A stretch of DNA of 64,000 nt from the NCBI GenBank assembly GCA_021841025.1, contig JAKBWA010000010.1, forward strand, positions 1 to 64,000. The letters run 5' to 3'. The notes below the pieces were generated by a model, which searched no databases, had not been told where the DNA came from, and saw only the letters and a program-made list of their open reading frames with translations. Shown one piece after another: positions 1 to 8,869 of this stretch. Made by a program: the position numbers and the translations under genes. The stretch comes from Bacillota bacterium. GTDB taxonomy: Bacteria; Bacillota; Sulfobacillia; Sulfobacillales; Sulfobacillaceae. Within the stretch, counting starts at the first letter, position 1, and every line of letters starts with the position of its first letter.

Positions 1-91
1 TCCATATCCCGTTTTCGATGAATACATTTCCCCTCCGGGCCTTCCATTTGGCTAGGAATTCTTGTCCTGATTTCTTCCACCATTGTTTCAC
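1..91 (-). CDS. Unidentified protein, N-terminal fragment cut by the window edge
   Basis: A GTG codon at 91-89 is preceded by a perfect AAGGAGG ribosome site (complement of 99-105) with 7 nt spacing, and the frame stays open for 30 codons to the window edge. The visible start reads MKQWWKKSGQEFLAKW, which is basic and amphipathic with no recognisable domain. The 3' part lies outside the window, so no function is proposed. It is divergent from the rhodanese gene at 444. Confidence 0.55.
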   Translation of the reverse strand, partial: MKQWWKKSGQEFLAKWKARRGNVFIENGIW

Positions 92-443
92 CCTAAGTCC
101 TCCTTATGGCCGCACTTCATGTTGCGGCAATCGAAGAATAACAGGAAGTATTTGGAGAGTGCCTACCGAATTTGTTTACCCGATGTTCATGTGGATGTAT
201 CGTCCTGGATTCTGAGATAAGTACGACTATCGTCTTCCCCAAGCACGACATGGGTTTGTTGACTTTCGCCTTTTTGACCACACTTCTCGAGATTACGAAC
301 ATTCTAGCTAGCGATTTAGCCCTCATTACAGTTGACAACGTCCAGATTTTCTTCAAAATATACCCTATGCGGTATGTTGTTCCTGACACGGACCCACAGT
401 CAGAGTTCAACAAATCACTAATATGTCGAGGAGTTGATGAGTT
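92..443. other. Divergent intergenic region, 352 nt
   Basis: No convincing gene here. It separates the truncated leftward gene from the rightward rhodanese gene. A TTGACA hexamer lies at 332-337, with a poor -10 (AAAATA, 355-360) 17 nt downstream; this is a weak promoter candidate for the rhodanese gene. GAGGAG at 428-433 is the rhodanese ribosome site. Open frames across the region overlap on both strands and look random. Confidence 0.4.
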
Positions 444-1064
444 GTGGCTATTTTGACAGCAGAAGCATTCGTTACGCAGGTTCAGCAAGGTGTCGCGTTA
501 TTTCTCGACATTAATCCGCCTCAGATCTACAGTAAAGGTCATGCAGCTGGCACGTATAACTTTCCCTATCACCGGGGCCAATGGGGCGAAGAACTCAAGC
601 GGGCTCTAAATGGACAAAATCCGCCGGTTGGTCTTTTTGCCAATGATCCATCCATCATCCAAGCGGCGGTTGGCGATGCAGAACATGCTGGACTCTCAGT
701 GGTATTTACGTGGGATAAAGGACTTCAATCGTGGCAAGACTCCGGGCTGCCCATTGAACGCGTAGTCGATATCACCGTTGATGAACTGCATCAAAATCTC
801 CATGACTTCGTCGTCATTGACGTTCGGGAAGCTTACGAATTACGCGCAGGCACAGTACCGGGAGCTCTTCACATCCCGATGGGACAAATTCAGTCCCGTG
901 TTCAGGAACTGGATAAGGACCGGAAGTACGCCATTATCTGTCAGTCAGGGTCCCGCAGTGCATCGGTGGCGGGCTGGATGTCCCAACAAGGTTTTGACGT
1001 CAATAACGTCGTTGGAGGCATGTCGTTGTGGTTGGGAGCAAGACATCCGGTAGAACGTCCGTAA
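444..1064 (+). CDS. Two-domain rhodanese-family sulfurtransferase
   Basis: This 206-residue protein has two rhodanese-like halves. The N-terminal half (about 1-100) has lost an active cysteine loop; the residues where the loop should be read LFANDPS. The C-terminal half (about 108-203) carries DVREAYE and the active loop CQSGSRS, with the likely persulfide cysteine at C166. This fits thiosulfate or persulfide sulfur transfer in the cytoplasm; the in vivo donor and acceptor cannot be read from sequence. The GTG start at 444 is fixed by an in-frame TGA at 438-440 and GAGGAG at 428-433. It is monocistronic and ends at a shared hairpin facing kdpC. Confidence 0.85.
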   Translation: MAILTAEAFVTQVQQGVALFLDINPPQIYSKGHAAGTYNFPYHRGQWGEELKRALNGQNPPVGLFANDPSIIQAAVGDAEHAGLSVVFTWDKGLQSWQDSGLPIERVVDITVDELHQNLHDFVVIDVREAYELRAGTVPGALHIPMGQIQSRVQELDKDRKYAIICQSGSRSASVAGWMSQQGFDVNNVVGGMSLWLGARHPVERP

Positions 1065-1119
1065 TTTCATCTCAAAAGGAAATAGTGGCCATATTGGTGC
1101 TCTCCAAGAAGGTGCCAAA

Positions 1120-1151
1120 CAACCCGGTTAGACACAAATCTAACCGGGTTG
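1120..1151. terminator. Hairpin between convergent rhodanese gene and kdpC
   Basis: A perfect 13-bp stem (1120-1132 with 1139-1151) closes a 6-nt loop between two convergent genes. Flanking T-tracts are short on both sides, so it is probably a bidirectional terminator. Confidence 0.7.
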
Positions 1152-1182
1152 TATATAATCAGAATCCAGAATCAGGACAGTC

Positions 1183-1764
1183 TCAGGCATGGGGATGCAA
1201 CGCTCGATATACAGCCAGATTCAATTCCATCACATTAATCCGGTTTCGGCCAAAAACACCAAATTGAGGACCTAAAACATGCTCATCAACCAGTCGTGTC
1301 AAAAATCCGCGGCTAAGCCCTGTAGCATGGGAAACTCGGGGAATTTGAATTAGAGCGGATTGAACGCTAATGTCAGGATCTAATCCAGAGCCCGAACTCT
1401 CAACCAAACTCACCGGGATTTGTGAGACTTTAAGACCAGGAATACTATCCTGCAAAGTTTTAATGCGGGATTTTACATGGTCTAGTAGCAATTTGTTCGT
1501 CGGTCCCAAATTACTTGGTGTTGAGGCCAGGGAATTGTAAGGCGGAGTTGTAGCCGAGGGCCGTCCCCAAAAGTATTGCGGCTGATGGTAATATTGTCCC
1601 ACGTGACGAGAAGCCACAACTCGCCCCCCCAACTTTACGGCAGATCCATTGGCCTGATAGGGAAACAGCACTTGACTGATTCCTGTCATTACCAAGGGAT
1701 AGCCAAGGCCAACAAGGAGCCATGTACCCAGTGTAACTCCAAGAATGGAACGCAACCATTTCAT
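1183..1764 (-). CDS. kdpC: Potassium-transporting ATPase subunit C
   Basis: KdpC, 193 residues, is the single-span chaperone-like subunit that helps KdpB bind ATP in the high-affinity K+ pump KdpFABC. One membrane segment lies at about 6-28, followed by a periplasm-side domain with family motifs such as YFWGRPSAT, GLDPDIS and a C-terminal NVMELN. Length is normal. It is the last gene of kdpFABC, 34 nt after kdpB, and ends 31 nt before the shared hairpin at 1120-1151. Confidence 0.95.
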   Translation of the reverse strand: MKWLRSILGVTLGTWLLVGLGYPLVMTGISQVLFPYQANGSAVKLGGRVVASRHVGQYYHQPQYFWGRPSATTPPYNSLASTPSNLGPTNKLLLDHVKSRIKTLQDSIPGLKVSQIPVSLVESSGSGLDPDISVQSALIQIPRVSHATGLSRGFLTRLVDEHVLGPQFGVFGRNRINVMELNLAVYRALHPHA

Positions 1765-1798
1765 AGATTTTACCCCCTTCGTTTAGATTGACTCCCTA

Positions 1799-3811
1799 TC
1801 AGGCCAAACCAAATAAGCCTAACACATGGTCGATAGCCCAAATTCCCACAAACGGAATAATGACGCCCAAAACTCCCCAATTAAAAATGTTGCGGGCTAA
1901 CATACGATCAGCAGTTTCAGCCCGGTATTTTACTCCTTTTATAGCAAATGGGATCAAGGCCGGAATAACCAGCGCATTAAATATCAAGGCAGACAGAATA
2001 GCACCATGAGGCGTTTTCAAATTCATAATATTGAGTGCCCGCAGTCCGGAGAGTTCAGGAATAACGGAAAACATGGCAGGAATAATTGCGAAATATTTGG
2101 CCACATCGTTCGCAATGGAGAAAGTGGTCAAAGAACCGCGAGTAATCAACAATTGCTTCCCCACCATCACCACGTCCAAAAGCTTGGTTGGATTGGATTC
2201 AAGGTCAATCATATTTCCGGCTTCTTTGGCTGCCATCGTGCCGCTATTCATAGCCAGCCCAACATCAGCCTGAGCCAACGCTGGGGCATCATTGGTCCCA
2301 TCACCAGTCATGGCTACCAGTTTGCCTTCTCCTTGCTCTTTCTTGATCAGAGTGATCTTATCCTCTGGTTTGGCTTCAGCGATAAAATCATCGACTCCAG
2401 CTTCCTGAGCAATGACGGCGGCGGTAATTCGGTTGTCTCCTGTTGCCATCACAGTACGGATACCCATGGCGCGAAAATCGGCAAACCTCTCTTTCAATCC
2501 AGTTTTCACAATGTCCTTTAACCGAATAATGCCCAAAGCCCGTGAATCCACTTCCACAGCTAGAGGTGTGCCGCCATCCTTGGCTACAAGTTCCGCATTA
2601 GCCTCCAGTTCCGCAGGCGGATCCTGTACGATGTCCCGGATCGCACTAACAGCTCCTTTTCTCACTTGTCGTCCATCCGCCAAGTCGATTCCGCTCATGC
2701 GAGTGTGCGCTGAAAAGGGTACGGGGTCGCCCTCATAAGACGGAAGAACATCCAGATCGAGTAATTTCTGGGCAAGTTCCACCACAGAGCGTCCTTCTGG
2801 TGTCGTATCGGCCAATGACGATATCAATGAAGCTTCGGCCAATTCCTCAACGGATACACCAGGCACTGGAAGGAATTCAGTGGCCATGCGATTACCAATG
2901 GTAATGGTGCCTGTTTTGTCCAGAATAATCGTATCAATGTCTCCCGCCGCCTCCACAGCTCGCCCGCTTTTCGCGACAACATTAACCATGGATACCCTGT
3001 TCATTCCTGCTATGCCGATAGCCGACAACAAAGCACCAATCGTTGTCGGAATCAAACAAACCAGCAAGGCTACCATCGTGGTAATGTTCGCCGCATGAGG
3101 CCCGTAATACCTGACCAACGGCACAAGAGTGACCACAACCAGCACAAAAATCAATGTCAGCACACCCAACAAGGCGGACAAGGCAATTTCGTTGGGTGTC
3201 TTCTGCCGTTCCGCACCTTCGACCAATGCAATCATACGGTCCAAAAAGGTCTCTCCGGGGTTGACCGTAATTTCCACAATTAGCTTATCGGATAAGAGCA
3301 CAGTGCCCCCGGTCACTCCATCGTCTTTGGCTTTGACCACAGGCGCTGACTCCCCCGTGATGGCTGACTCGTCGACGGTTCCTACCCCTTCGATAACCAC
3401 CCCGTCTCCGGGTATGACATCACCCGCCTCGACCACGACTTTGGTTCCGCGAGACAATTTGGAGGACTCCACCGTGACTGTGCTGCCATCGGCCTGCAGC
3501 ATCTTAGCCTGAGTTGAAGATTTTGTCCTTCTGAGAAAATCTGCTTGAGCACGCCCACGGGCTTCAGCATAGGCTTCGGCAAAGGTGGCAAATAATATTG
3601 TGACAAACAAAATGACGGCTACAATGGTATCGTAAGCCTTGGCTTGAGATGTCTTGTCGACAATAGCGAGCCATATTACGACAGCTGTTCCTACCTCAAC
3701 CACAAACATAACAGGATTATGGATCATTTCACGCGGATCCAATTTGCGGAATGTGTCTTTTAACACCGAGCCCATATAGTTGTGTGATGTATGAGCTTCT
3801 TGTACTGCCAA
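1799..3811 (-). CDS. kdpB: Potassium-transporting P-type ATPase subunit B
   Basis: KdpB, 670 residues, is the ATP-hydrolysing subunit of the KdpFABC pump (P1A-type ATPase). Visible hallmarks are the TGES actuator loop (ITGESAPV), the phosphorylation motif DKTGT, the nucleotide-binding KGAVSAI region, and the hinge TGDGTNDAPAL, with hydrophobic spans at about 30-75, 215-275 and in the last 120 residues. The start is TTG at 3811, preceded by GAGAGGAG about 9 nt away. It lies between kdpA (38 nt upstream) and kdpC. All catalytic motifs are intact. Confidence 0.96.
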   Translation of the reverse strand: MAVQEAHTSHNYMGSVLKDTFRKLDPREMIHNPVMFVVEVGTAVVIWLAIVDKTSQAKAYDTIVAVILFVTILFATFAEAYAEARGRAQADFLRRTKSSTQAKMLQADGSTVTVESSKLSRGTKVVVEAGDVIPGDGVVIEGVGTVDESAITGESAPVVKAKDDGVTGGTVLLSDKLIVEITVNPGETFLDRMIALVEGAERQKTPNEIALSALLGVLTLIFVLVVVTLVPLVRYYGPHAANITTMVALLVCLIPTTIGALLSAIGIAGMNRVSMVNVVAKSGRAVEAAGDIDTIILDKTGTITIGNRMATEFLPVPGVSVEELAEASLISSLADTTPEGRSVVELAQKLLDLDVLPSYEGDPVPFSAHTRMSGIDLADGRQVRKGAVSAIRDIVQDPPAELEANAELVAKDGGTPLAVEVDSRALGIIRLKDIVKTGLKERFADFRAMGIRTVMATGDNRITAAVIAQEAGVDDFIAEAKPEDKITLIKKEQGEGKLVAMTGDGTNDAPALAQADVGLAMNSGTMAAKEAGNMIDLESNPTKLLDVVMVGKQLLITRGSLTTFSIANDVAKYFAIIPAMFSVIPELSGLRALNIMNLKTPHGAILSALIFNALVIPALIPFAIKGVKYRAETADRMLARNIFNWGVLGVIIPFVGIWAIDHVLGLFGLA

Positions 3812-3849
3812 AGTATCTAGCTCCTCTCGTTAACCGCGTTTACAATCAC

Positions 3850-5544
3850 TTAGAACAAATGGTGAGCCATCATCAAATACTGCTCGGCAATGGGACCTAT
3901 GGCCATTATGGGAAAGAACGTCAAAGCATTGAGAATCACGATGGATCCCCACAAGATTCCCCCAAACAAAAACGTGTCGGTTCTCATCGTGCCTGAAGTT
4001 TCAGGAACCGAGCGCTTATTAAGCAAAGATTCACCGATAAACAGCATGGCCACGATCGATCCATAGCGTCCGATAATCACAACGATTCCGAGGGCTACTT
4101 CGTAAAATGGCAGTGCTGCTCCCAGCCCTCCAAACGCCGAACCATTATTGGCTGCGGCGGAACTGAAACCATAAAGAATTTCGCCCAGTCCTTGAGGACC
4201 GGGATTAAATATTCCTTGAAGGCCTAGAGGTGAGGCTACCGCAATCGCGCTTCCGACTAAAATAAGCAAGGGATGAATGAGAAAAGCAATTGAGGCCAGC
4301 GTCACCTCTTTTGTTTCAATCTTCTTGCCCAAAAACTCGGGAGTGCGCCCAACCATTAAGCCCATAAGAAAAATCGTAATGATCACAAACATGAGCAAAT
4401 TTAACAACCCAACGCCCTTACCTCCGAACACCATGTTAAGAAACATGCCCAGAAAGAAGCTGAGAGAAGAGAGCGGGAGATAGCTATCGTGCGCACTGGC
4501 TACCGATCCAGTCGTAAAAGACATCGTCGAGGTTTCAAATATGCTTGTTCCTCCCACACCAAAGCGCAATTCCTTCCCTACCATGTTGGCGTGGGTATGC
4601 AGTCCCAGAGCATTGATAATCGGGTTCCCGGCTGCTTCTGGAAAATAAATCAAGGCCAGCATACCAACAAAAATCGTGCCCGCTACTCCCACAAACGTCC
4701 ATGCAGTCTTCTTGCGGCCGGTCATTACCCCAAAAGCGTAAAAGAAGGCTACTGGCAAAATTCCCATCGACACGGTTTCGATAATATTGGAAAAAGCCGT
4801 CGGATTTTCCAGGGGATTGGCACTATTCGCATTGGTGTACCCGCCGCCATTTTGCCCCAAATGTTCGATGGCCTCAAAAGAGGCAATGGGTCCACGAGGT
4901 AAGACCTGAGCCTGTCCAGTGATGCTGCGAAGGTGCAAATAAGGCGCTAACGTCTCGGGAACGCCCTGACCCACCAAGATGATCGTCACCACGACCGCCA
5001 AAGGCAACAAAAGACGCGTGACCATTAAAGTAAGGTCCACGAAGAAATTGCCGATTTTCTTGCCACTAACCATTCTCAAAAAGGCAACTGCCGCCGCACC
5101 GCCAGTTGCCGGGGTGACGAACTGAAGGTACGAGAGCACGGCAAACTGAGAGAAATACGACATGGTACTGCCACCGGCATAAGCCTGCCAATTGGTGTTA
5201 GTAGTAAAGCTAGTTGCCGTGTTAAAGGCCAGTAACGGACTAATATCGGGAAAATGTTGCGGATTGAACGGCAAAGCTCCTTGCAGACGCAATAAAATGT
5301 AGGCGCCAAGAGCCCATGCCATATTAGTTAACAGCAAAGCCAAGGCATATGTTTTTGCATTCATGGTATCGTCCCGGCTAACCCCAACAACACGGAAAAT
5401 ACCATTTTCCACAGGCCTTAGAACTCTATCCAAAAATGTCGGCTGAAATGTGAAAACTCGCACAATGTAAGTGCCAATCGGTTTGATGGTTAAAGCAAAT
5501 ACAGCGAAAACAACGACCCAGGTGATAATCGTTTGAATTGACAC
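3850..5544 (-). CDS. kdpA: Potassium-binding channel-like subunit A
   Basis: KdpA, 564 residues, is the polytopic subunit that selects and conducts K+ in KdpFABC. The four selectivity-filter-like loops are visible: TNTNWQAYAGG, NGGGYTNANSA, the TTGSVASAHDS region, and AAANNGSAFGG. About ten hydrophobic spans cover the length. The GTG start at 5544 follows AGGGAGGG. It is the first large gene of the operon, 59 nt after kdpF. Confidence 0.96.
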   Translation of the reverse strand: MSIQTIITWVVVFAVFALTIKPIGTYIVRVFTFQPTFLDRVLRPVENGIFRVVGVSRDDTMNAKTYALALLLTNMAWALGAYILLRLQGALPFNPQHFPDISPLLAFNTATSFTTNTNWQAYAGGSTMSYFSQFAVLSYLQFVTPATGGAAAVAFLRMVSGKKIGNFFVDLTLMVTRLLLPLAVVVTIILVGQGVPETLAPYLHLRSITGQAQVLPRGPIASFEAIEHLGQNGGGYTNANSANPLENPTAFSNIIETVSMGILPVAFFYAFGVMTGRKKTAWTFVGVAGTIFVGMLALIYFPEAAGNPIINALGLHTHANMVGKELRFGVGGTSIFETSTMSFTTGSVASAHDSYLPLSSLSFFLGMFLNMVFGGKGVGLLNLLMFVIITIFLMGLMVGRTPEFLGKKIETKEVTLASIAFLIHPLLILVGSAIAVASPLGLQGIFNPGPQGLGEILYGFSSAAANNGSAFGGLGAALPFYEVALGIVVIIGRYGSIVAMLFIGESLLNKRSVPETSGTMRTDTFLFGGILWGSIVILNALTFFPIMAIGPIAEQYLMMAHHLF

Positions 5545-5603
5545 CCGCTACCCTCCCTAGACCTGCTTATTTCTCGGAGAAATATCGACAAAAAGCAGAA
5601 CCC

Positions 5604-5684
5604 TCAAAATTTCTCCGGACGAATTATCACATATAGCAAGTAAACCATGATTGCCACGGAAATTCCTAATAAAATCCAGTCCAC
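5604..5684 (-). CDS. kdpF: KdpF, small stabilising subunit of the potassium pump
   Basis: A 26-residue open frame begins at GTG 5684 after GGGGGAAAG and encodes one hydrophobic span followed by YVIIRPEKF. This matches the KdpF pattern of a short transmembrane helix ending in an RPE(K/R)F-type tail. KdpF packs between KdpA and KdpB and stabilises the complex. It is 59 nt upstream of kdpA. It is too short for most gene finders, so it would normally go unannotated. Confidence 0.88.
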   Translation of the reverse strand: MDWILLGISVAIMVYLLYVIIRPEKF

Positions 5685-5708
5685 AATTCTTTCCCCCACT
5701 TCCACATT

Positions 5709-5792
5709 TCACAATCTGCTCAACAACTCCGTAAAATATAAGAGTCCCGCAAACACCAGGACTATCAGACAAAACATTTCCGCGTCCAACAT
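5709..5792 (-). CDS. 27-residue membrane peptide leading the kdp operon
   Basis: This frame starts at ATG 5792, 6 nt after a strong GGAGGT, and encodes MLDAEMFCLIVLVFAGLLYF plus the tail TELLSRL. It is a single transmembrane helix with an acidic N-terminus and a short C-terminal tail. It ends 24 nt before kdpF and would be the first translated product of the operon. Small one-helix proteins in this position occur in other bacterial kdp operons, but I cannot name this one. It may be an accessory subunit or a leader peptide. Strong SD spacing supports translation. Confidence 0.65.
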   Translation of the reverse strand: MLDAEMFCLIVLVFAGLLYFTELLSRL

Positions 5793-6011
5793 CGCTCTAC
5801 CTCCGTGGGATATTTTCACTTTCACTCGCATCACGGGTCACATGGAGTCACATGTTTTTTTATTTTAACAGTCTCCTTTCAAGCATATCCATAAAATGGA
5901 CAGCATATTTATAAATTCCCTAAAAGTTGCAGTACTTAAAATGAAATGACCGACTATGCTAAAATATTTACAGAACTTATAAAATACTGTTCAGAATAAC
6001 GAGGTTTTTTA
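5793..6011. promoter_or_regulatory. Divergent control region between kdp operon and sensor kinase, with tandem GTCACATG
   Basis: A 219-nt AT-rich spacer separates the leftward kdp operon from the rightward kinase gene. Two identical 8-mers, GTCACATG at 5837-5844 and 5847-5854, repeat with a 10-bp period, one helical turn, just upstream of the kdp leader ORF. This geometry suits a dimeric response regulator. I cannot pick confident -35/-10 pairs on either strand. GCATAT also occurs twice around 5883-5908. Confidence 0.5.
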
Positions 6012-7382
6012 ATGGCTGGTTCAGCGCGTCAACGCCATAATATACCCTTACCTTGGTCGTGGCGACTCACCGCGACTCTATTGCCCATGGTAGGAGTTAT
6101 ACTCACGGTATTGTTCTTCCAGATTTATATTGCCCCGCACATTGCACGAGGGTGGCGATATCCATTTTTAACGGCTATGCTGCTCATTGGCACCGGCCTC
6201 TTTTCGTGGGTCGTTTTCGGTATTTTGTCCCAGCAACAAACAGCGATTTTGTCTGCCAACCAACGCTTAGAAAACCAGCGGGATGGTCTTAACGCCTTAC
6301 GGGAAGCCTCTTATGCTATGACCACCGTTGGCGTATGGACAGATATCGTCCAAAACGTTGTGGACGTAGCCAGACGGCTCACAGGAGCCAGGTATGCGGC
6401 TTTGGCTGTGCTTGGAGACGATGATAGTTACACCATACATCAGTTTTTCACTTCAGGACTGAGTTCAGAACAAATCGGCAAAATTGGAAACTACCCTACG
6501 GGTCAAGGCCTTTTAGGCGAAGTCATTCGCCACAGACGCCCCATCCGGTTGCAACGTCTACAAGATCATCCTTCATCTATCGGATTTCCTCCCAATCATC
6601 CCAAAATGGAAAGTTTTCTTGGCCTGCCTTTGTTATACCAAGCACAGGTCATGGGCCATCTGTATCTTACCGAAAAAGAGGGAGGGTTTACCGCCGACGA
6701 CCAAGCCATTGTCGAACTCTTTGCCCGTCAAGCCGCTGCAGTCATTGCGACCGCACGGTTTTATCAGGAACGCGAAGTGTTTGCTACAGTAAAAGAACGC
6801 GAACGCATTGGGCGCGATTTGCATGACGGCGTTTTGCAAACACTTTACGGCATCACCTTGTCTTTGGACAATCTGGTTGACAGTCACGACTCTTTGGACC
6901 AGGAAACAAAAAAAGAGCTGACGCGCGTCAGCGAAACGCTGGGACTGCTTATGACAGAAATCCGTTTCTTCATTCAGAGCCTGGAATCCTCTGCCATTGA
7001 TCTGCGTATTGCGCTGACCGACATGCTGCGCCGCCTTGGCCCCATGGATGACGTTTCCATGACATTCCACGATGAAAGATACCTAGAACTTCATCCTGAG
7101 AGAATACACGATCTCCTATTAAGTATCCAGGAGATTGTGTCTAATGCCCGCGTTCATGGCCACGCCAAGGACATCGTAATCGAATGGGCGAGCACTGACG
7201 AATATTATCAAGTTAAAGTGCAAGATGATGGGATAGGATTTGTGTATAATCCTGATACCACGCACACACATTTCGGAATCCGAAATATGACAAAGCGCAT
7301 CGAACGGTGGAAGGGCGACGTGCGAATTGACAGTCAACGCCAGCAGGGAACCACTGTTACATTAACCATCCCATGGCTATAA
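6012..7382 (+). CDS. GAF-domain sensor histidine kinase, NarL-partner (HisKA_3) type
   Basis: This 456-residue membrane kinase has two N-terminal hydrophobic spans (about 15-80), a short coiled linker, a GAF domain (about 105-245), a HisKA_3 dimerisation helix with the phospho-acceptor in RDLHDGVLQT (H271), and a HATPase_c domain with N-box VSNARVHGHA, G1 VQDDGIGF and G2 HFGIRNM. It pairs with the response regulator 46 nt downstream. It lies divergent from kdp but lacks the KdpD/USP sensor domains, so it is not a classical KdpD. A role in K+ or turgor control is inferred from position only. Confidence 0.9.
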   Translation: MAGSARQRHNIPLPWSWRLTATLLPMVGVILTVLFFQIYIAPHIARGWRYPFLTAMLLIGTGLFSWVVFGILSQQQTAILSANQRLENQRDGLNALREASYAMTTVGVWTDIVQNVVDVARRLTGARYAALAVLGDDDSYTIHQFFTSGLSSEQIGKIGNYPTGQGLLGEVIRHRRPIRLQRLQDHPSSIGFPPNHPKMESFLGLPLLYQAQVMGHLYLTEKEGGFTADDQAIVELFARQAAAVIATARFYQEREVFATVKERERIGRDLHDGVLQTLYGITLSLDNLVDSHDSLDQETKKELTRVSETLGLLMTEIRFFIQSLESSAIDLRIALTDMLRRLGPMDDVSMTFHDERYLELHPERIHDLLLSIQEIVSNARVHGHAKDIVIEWASTDEYYQVKVQDDGIGFVYNPDTTHTHFGIRNMTKRIERWKGDVRIDSQRQQGTTVTLTIPWL

Positions 7383-7428
7383 TGATGTTAGGTTCTTTGT
7401 CATAGTCGATTAAGGGGGCTTTATAGGT

Positions 7429-8097
7429 ATGCCCAATGATAATCCAATCCGTGTGGCCATTGTGGATGACCATGAAGTGGTTCGAATAGGACTGCGCAAC
7501 ATGATAGATCGCCAGGAAGACATGAAATTAGTACAAGAATGGGATTTGGGCAAAACAGCAATCGATCAAATTCCCAGCCATGTCGATGTGGTAGTGCTGG
7601 ATGTCAGGCTGCCTGACGTCAATGGACTTGAGGTTTGCCGTATTTTAAAGTCCAAAGATCCCCATCTTCAAATCATTATGCTTACGTCATTCGGAGGCCA
7701 AGACCTGGTGGTCGATGCGGTAAATGCGGGCGCCTCAGGGTATCTGCTCAAGGAATCGCGCGGACGCGCTGTAATTGACGGCATTCGCACGGTCGCCCAA
7801 GGAGGAGCACTATTTGGTCCTGAGGTCACTTCACAATTGTTGGATCGGCTGAGAAATCCACAGACCACGATGGACCCGGTAGCCACTCTCACCGCTCAGG
7901 AACAAAAAGTACTCGAACTGATTGCGCAGGGACGGACAAATAAGGAAATTGGCCAATTGGTTTTTCTCAGCGACAAAACGGTAAAACATTATGTCAGCAA
8001 CATTCTTAGTAAATTGGGATACACTCGTCGTTCAGAAGCTGCCGCACACTATGCTAGATATGTCGCTCAGGAAAACTCGGAACAAAATCCCAATTAA
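7429..8097 (+). CDS. NarL/LuxR-family response regulator
   Basis: This 222-residue protein has a receiver domain (about 8-122) with acidic pocket VDDHE, phospho-acceptor D58 in VLDVRLPD, and a switch lysine in LLKESRG. A LuxR-type helix-turn-helix follows (about 155-212) with LTAQEQKVLELIAQGRTNKEI and KTVKHYVSNIL. It is the cognate partner of the kinase just upstream, in one transcript. Its targets are unknown; the tandem GTCACATG boxes at 5837-5854 are an obvious candidate site. Confidence 0.93.
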   Translation: MPNDNPIRVAIVDDHEVVRIGLRNMIDRQEDMKLVQEWDLGKTAIDQIPSHVDVVVLDVRLPDVNGLEVCRILKSKDPHLQIIMLTSFGGQDLVVDAVNAGASGYLLKESRGRAVIDGIRTVAQGGALFGPEVTSQLLDRLRNPQTTMDPVATLTAQEQKVLELIAQGRTNKEIGQLVFLSDKTVKHYVSNILSKLGYTRRSEAAAHYARYVAQENSEQNPN

Positions 8098-8147
8098 TCT
8101 TGACGAACTTATTCATATTTCTTATTGTTACATTAATAATTTAGATA

Positions 8148-8251
8148 CCTCTTATGGAGAGTGGCGGAGGGACTGGCCCGATGATGCCCGGCAACCAGCT
8201 CGTAATGGTTACGGTGCCAATTCCTGCAGCTTTAAGCTGAGAGATGAGAGG
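8148..8251 (+). ncRNA. S-box (SAM-I) riboswitch
   Basis: The conserved SAM-I core is plain: GAGGGACTGGCCCGATGA, CCCGGCAACC, GGTGCCAATTCCTGC and GAGAGATGAGAG appear in order. P1 forms between CCTCTTAT (8148-8155) and ATGAGAGG (8244-8251) with one G-U pair. It binds S-adenosylmethionine and turns off methionine genes, here by a terminator 18 nt downstream. The nearest downstream gene is metY, but its start is 655 nt away, which is unusually far. Confidence 0.95.
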
Positions 8252-8268
8252 CCGACACACTTGTACAT

Positions 8269-8292
8269 GCCGGCTATGCTGGCTATTTTTTT
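8269..8292 (+). terminator. Riboswitch-controlled intrinsic terminator
   Basis: A GC-rich stem (8269-8274 with 8278-8283, one G-U) is followed by seven T (8286-8292). It sits just after the SAM-I aptamer, as expected for transcription attenuation. Confidence 0.7.
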
Positions 8293-8608
8293 GCTTGGAA
8301 TATTGTCCTTGAAGATCGCCCTTGTGATTTGTCACGTGGCATTGAGCTAAAGATAGCCAAGCACTATATGCCATTCGCACATGGCACAAAGTTATGCGAG
8401 AAGCGGATGAAAGAAGTGCCAGCCTAGACGAGGGGGGACAGGCTCTGACACAACCGGACGCTTGTCTGTGTGGGTTATTTCACTGCTCACCGTTGACACA
8501 AAATCAGTTAGATCAAATTCATTTCGTTTCCTTCACTGCCATTGCCCAGAAGAGATTTCGGTGATACCGCTTTTGCTCTTGTGTGTATCCCTAGGTCTAT
8601 AAGCAAAA

Positions 8609-8687
8609 CACCATAAGCGTGTGACTTCTTGCAACCAGGCTTAGATTTTCTGACACGACAGGCTGAATAAATCTACGTCTTATGGTG
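8609..8687. repeat. 79-nt inverted-repeat element
   Basis: CACCATAAG (8609-8617) pairs with CTTATGGTG (8679-8687), and the adjacent CGT/ACG extend the stem past a one-base bulge. An alternative inner stem pairs TAGATTT with AAATCTA. No clear target-site duplication flanks it. It could be a folded leader RNA or a small MITE-like element. Confidence 0.5.
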
Positions 8688-8746
8688 CAGAAAGGGCACA
8701 AGCGCATTTCCGGAGGCGATCAGAGGGCTAAATGAGCAATACCGTT

Positions 8747-8768
8747 TTGAATCATCATGATGATTCAA
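8747..8768. repeat. Perfect 22-bp palindrome
   Basis: TTGAATCATCATGATGATTCAA reads identically on both strands; its two centred halves have no spacer. It lies about 140 nt upstream of metY in non-coding DNA. A dimeric repressor site is the simplest reading. Confidence 0.75.
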
Positions 8769-8785
8769 TGCAAGACACGTGACCC

Positions 8786-8799
8786 ACGCGATATCGCGT
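8786..8799. repeat. Perfect 14-bp palindrome
   Basis: ACGCGATATCGCGT, 17 nt after the 22-bp palindrome and 5 nt after CACGTG. It is part of a dense group of self-complementary sites upstream of metY. Confidence 0.65.
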
Positions 8800-8869
8800 T
8801 AGTGAACGAATCGACCATAGATGCGAACATATCAATGTCCGTAGTACAGCACTAGACCAGAAAATTAAA

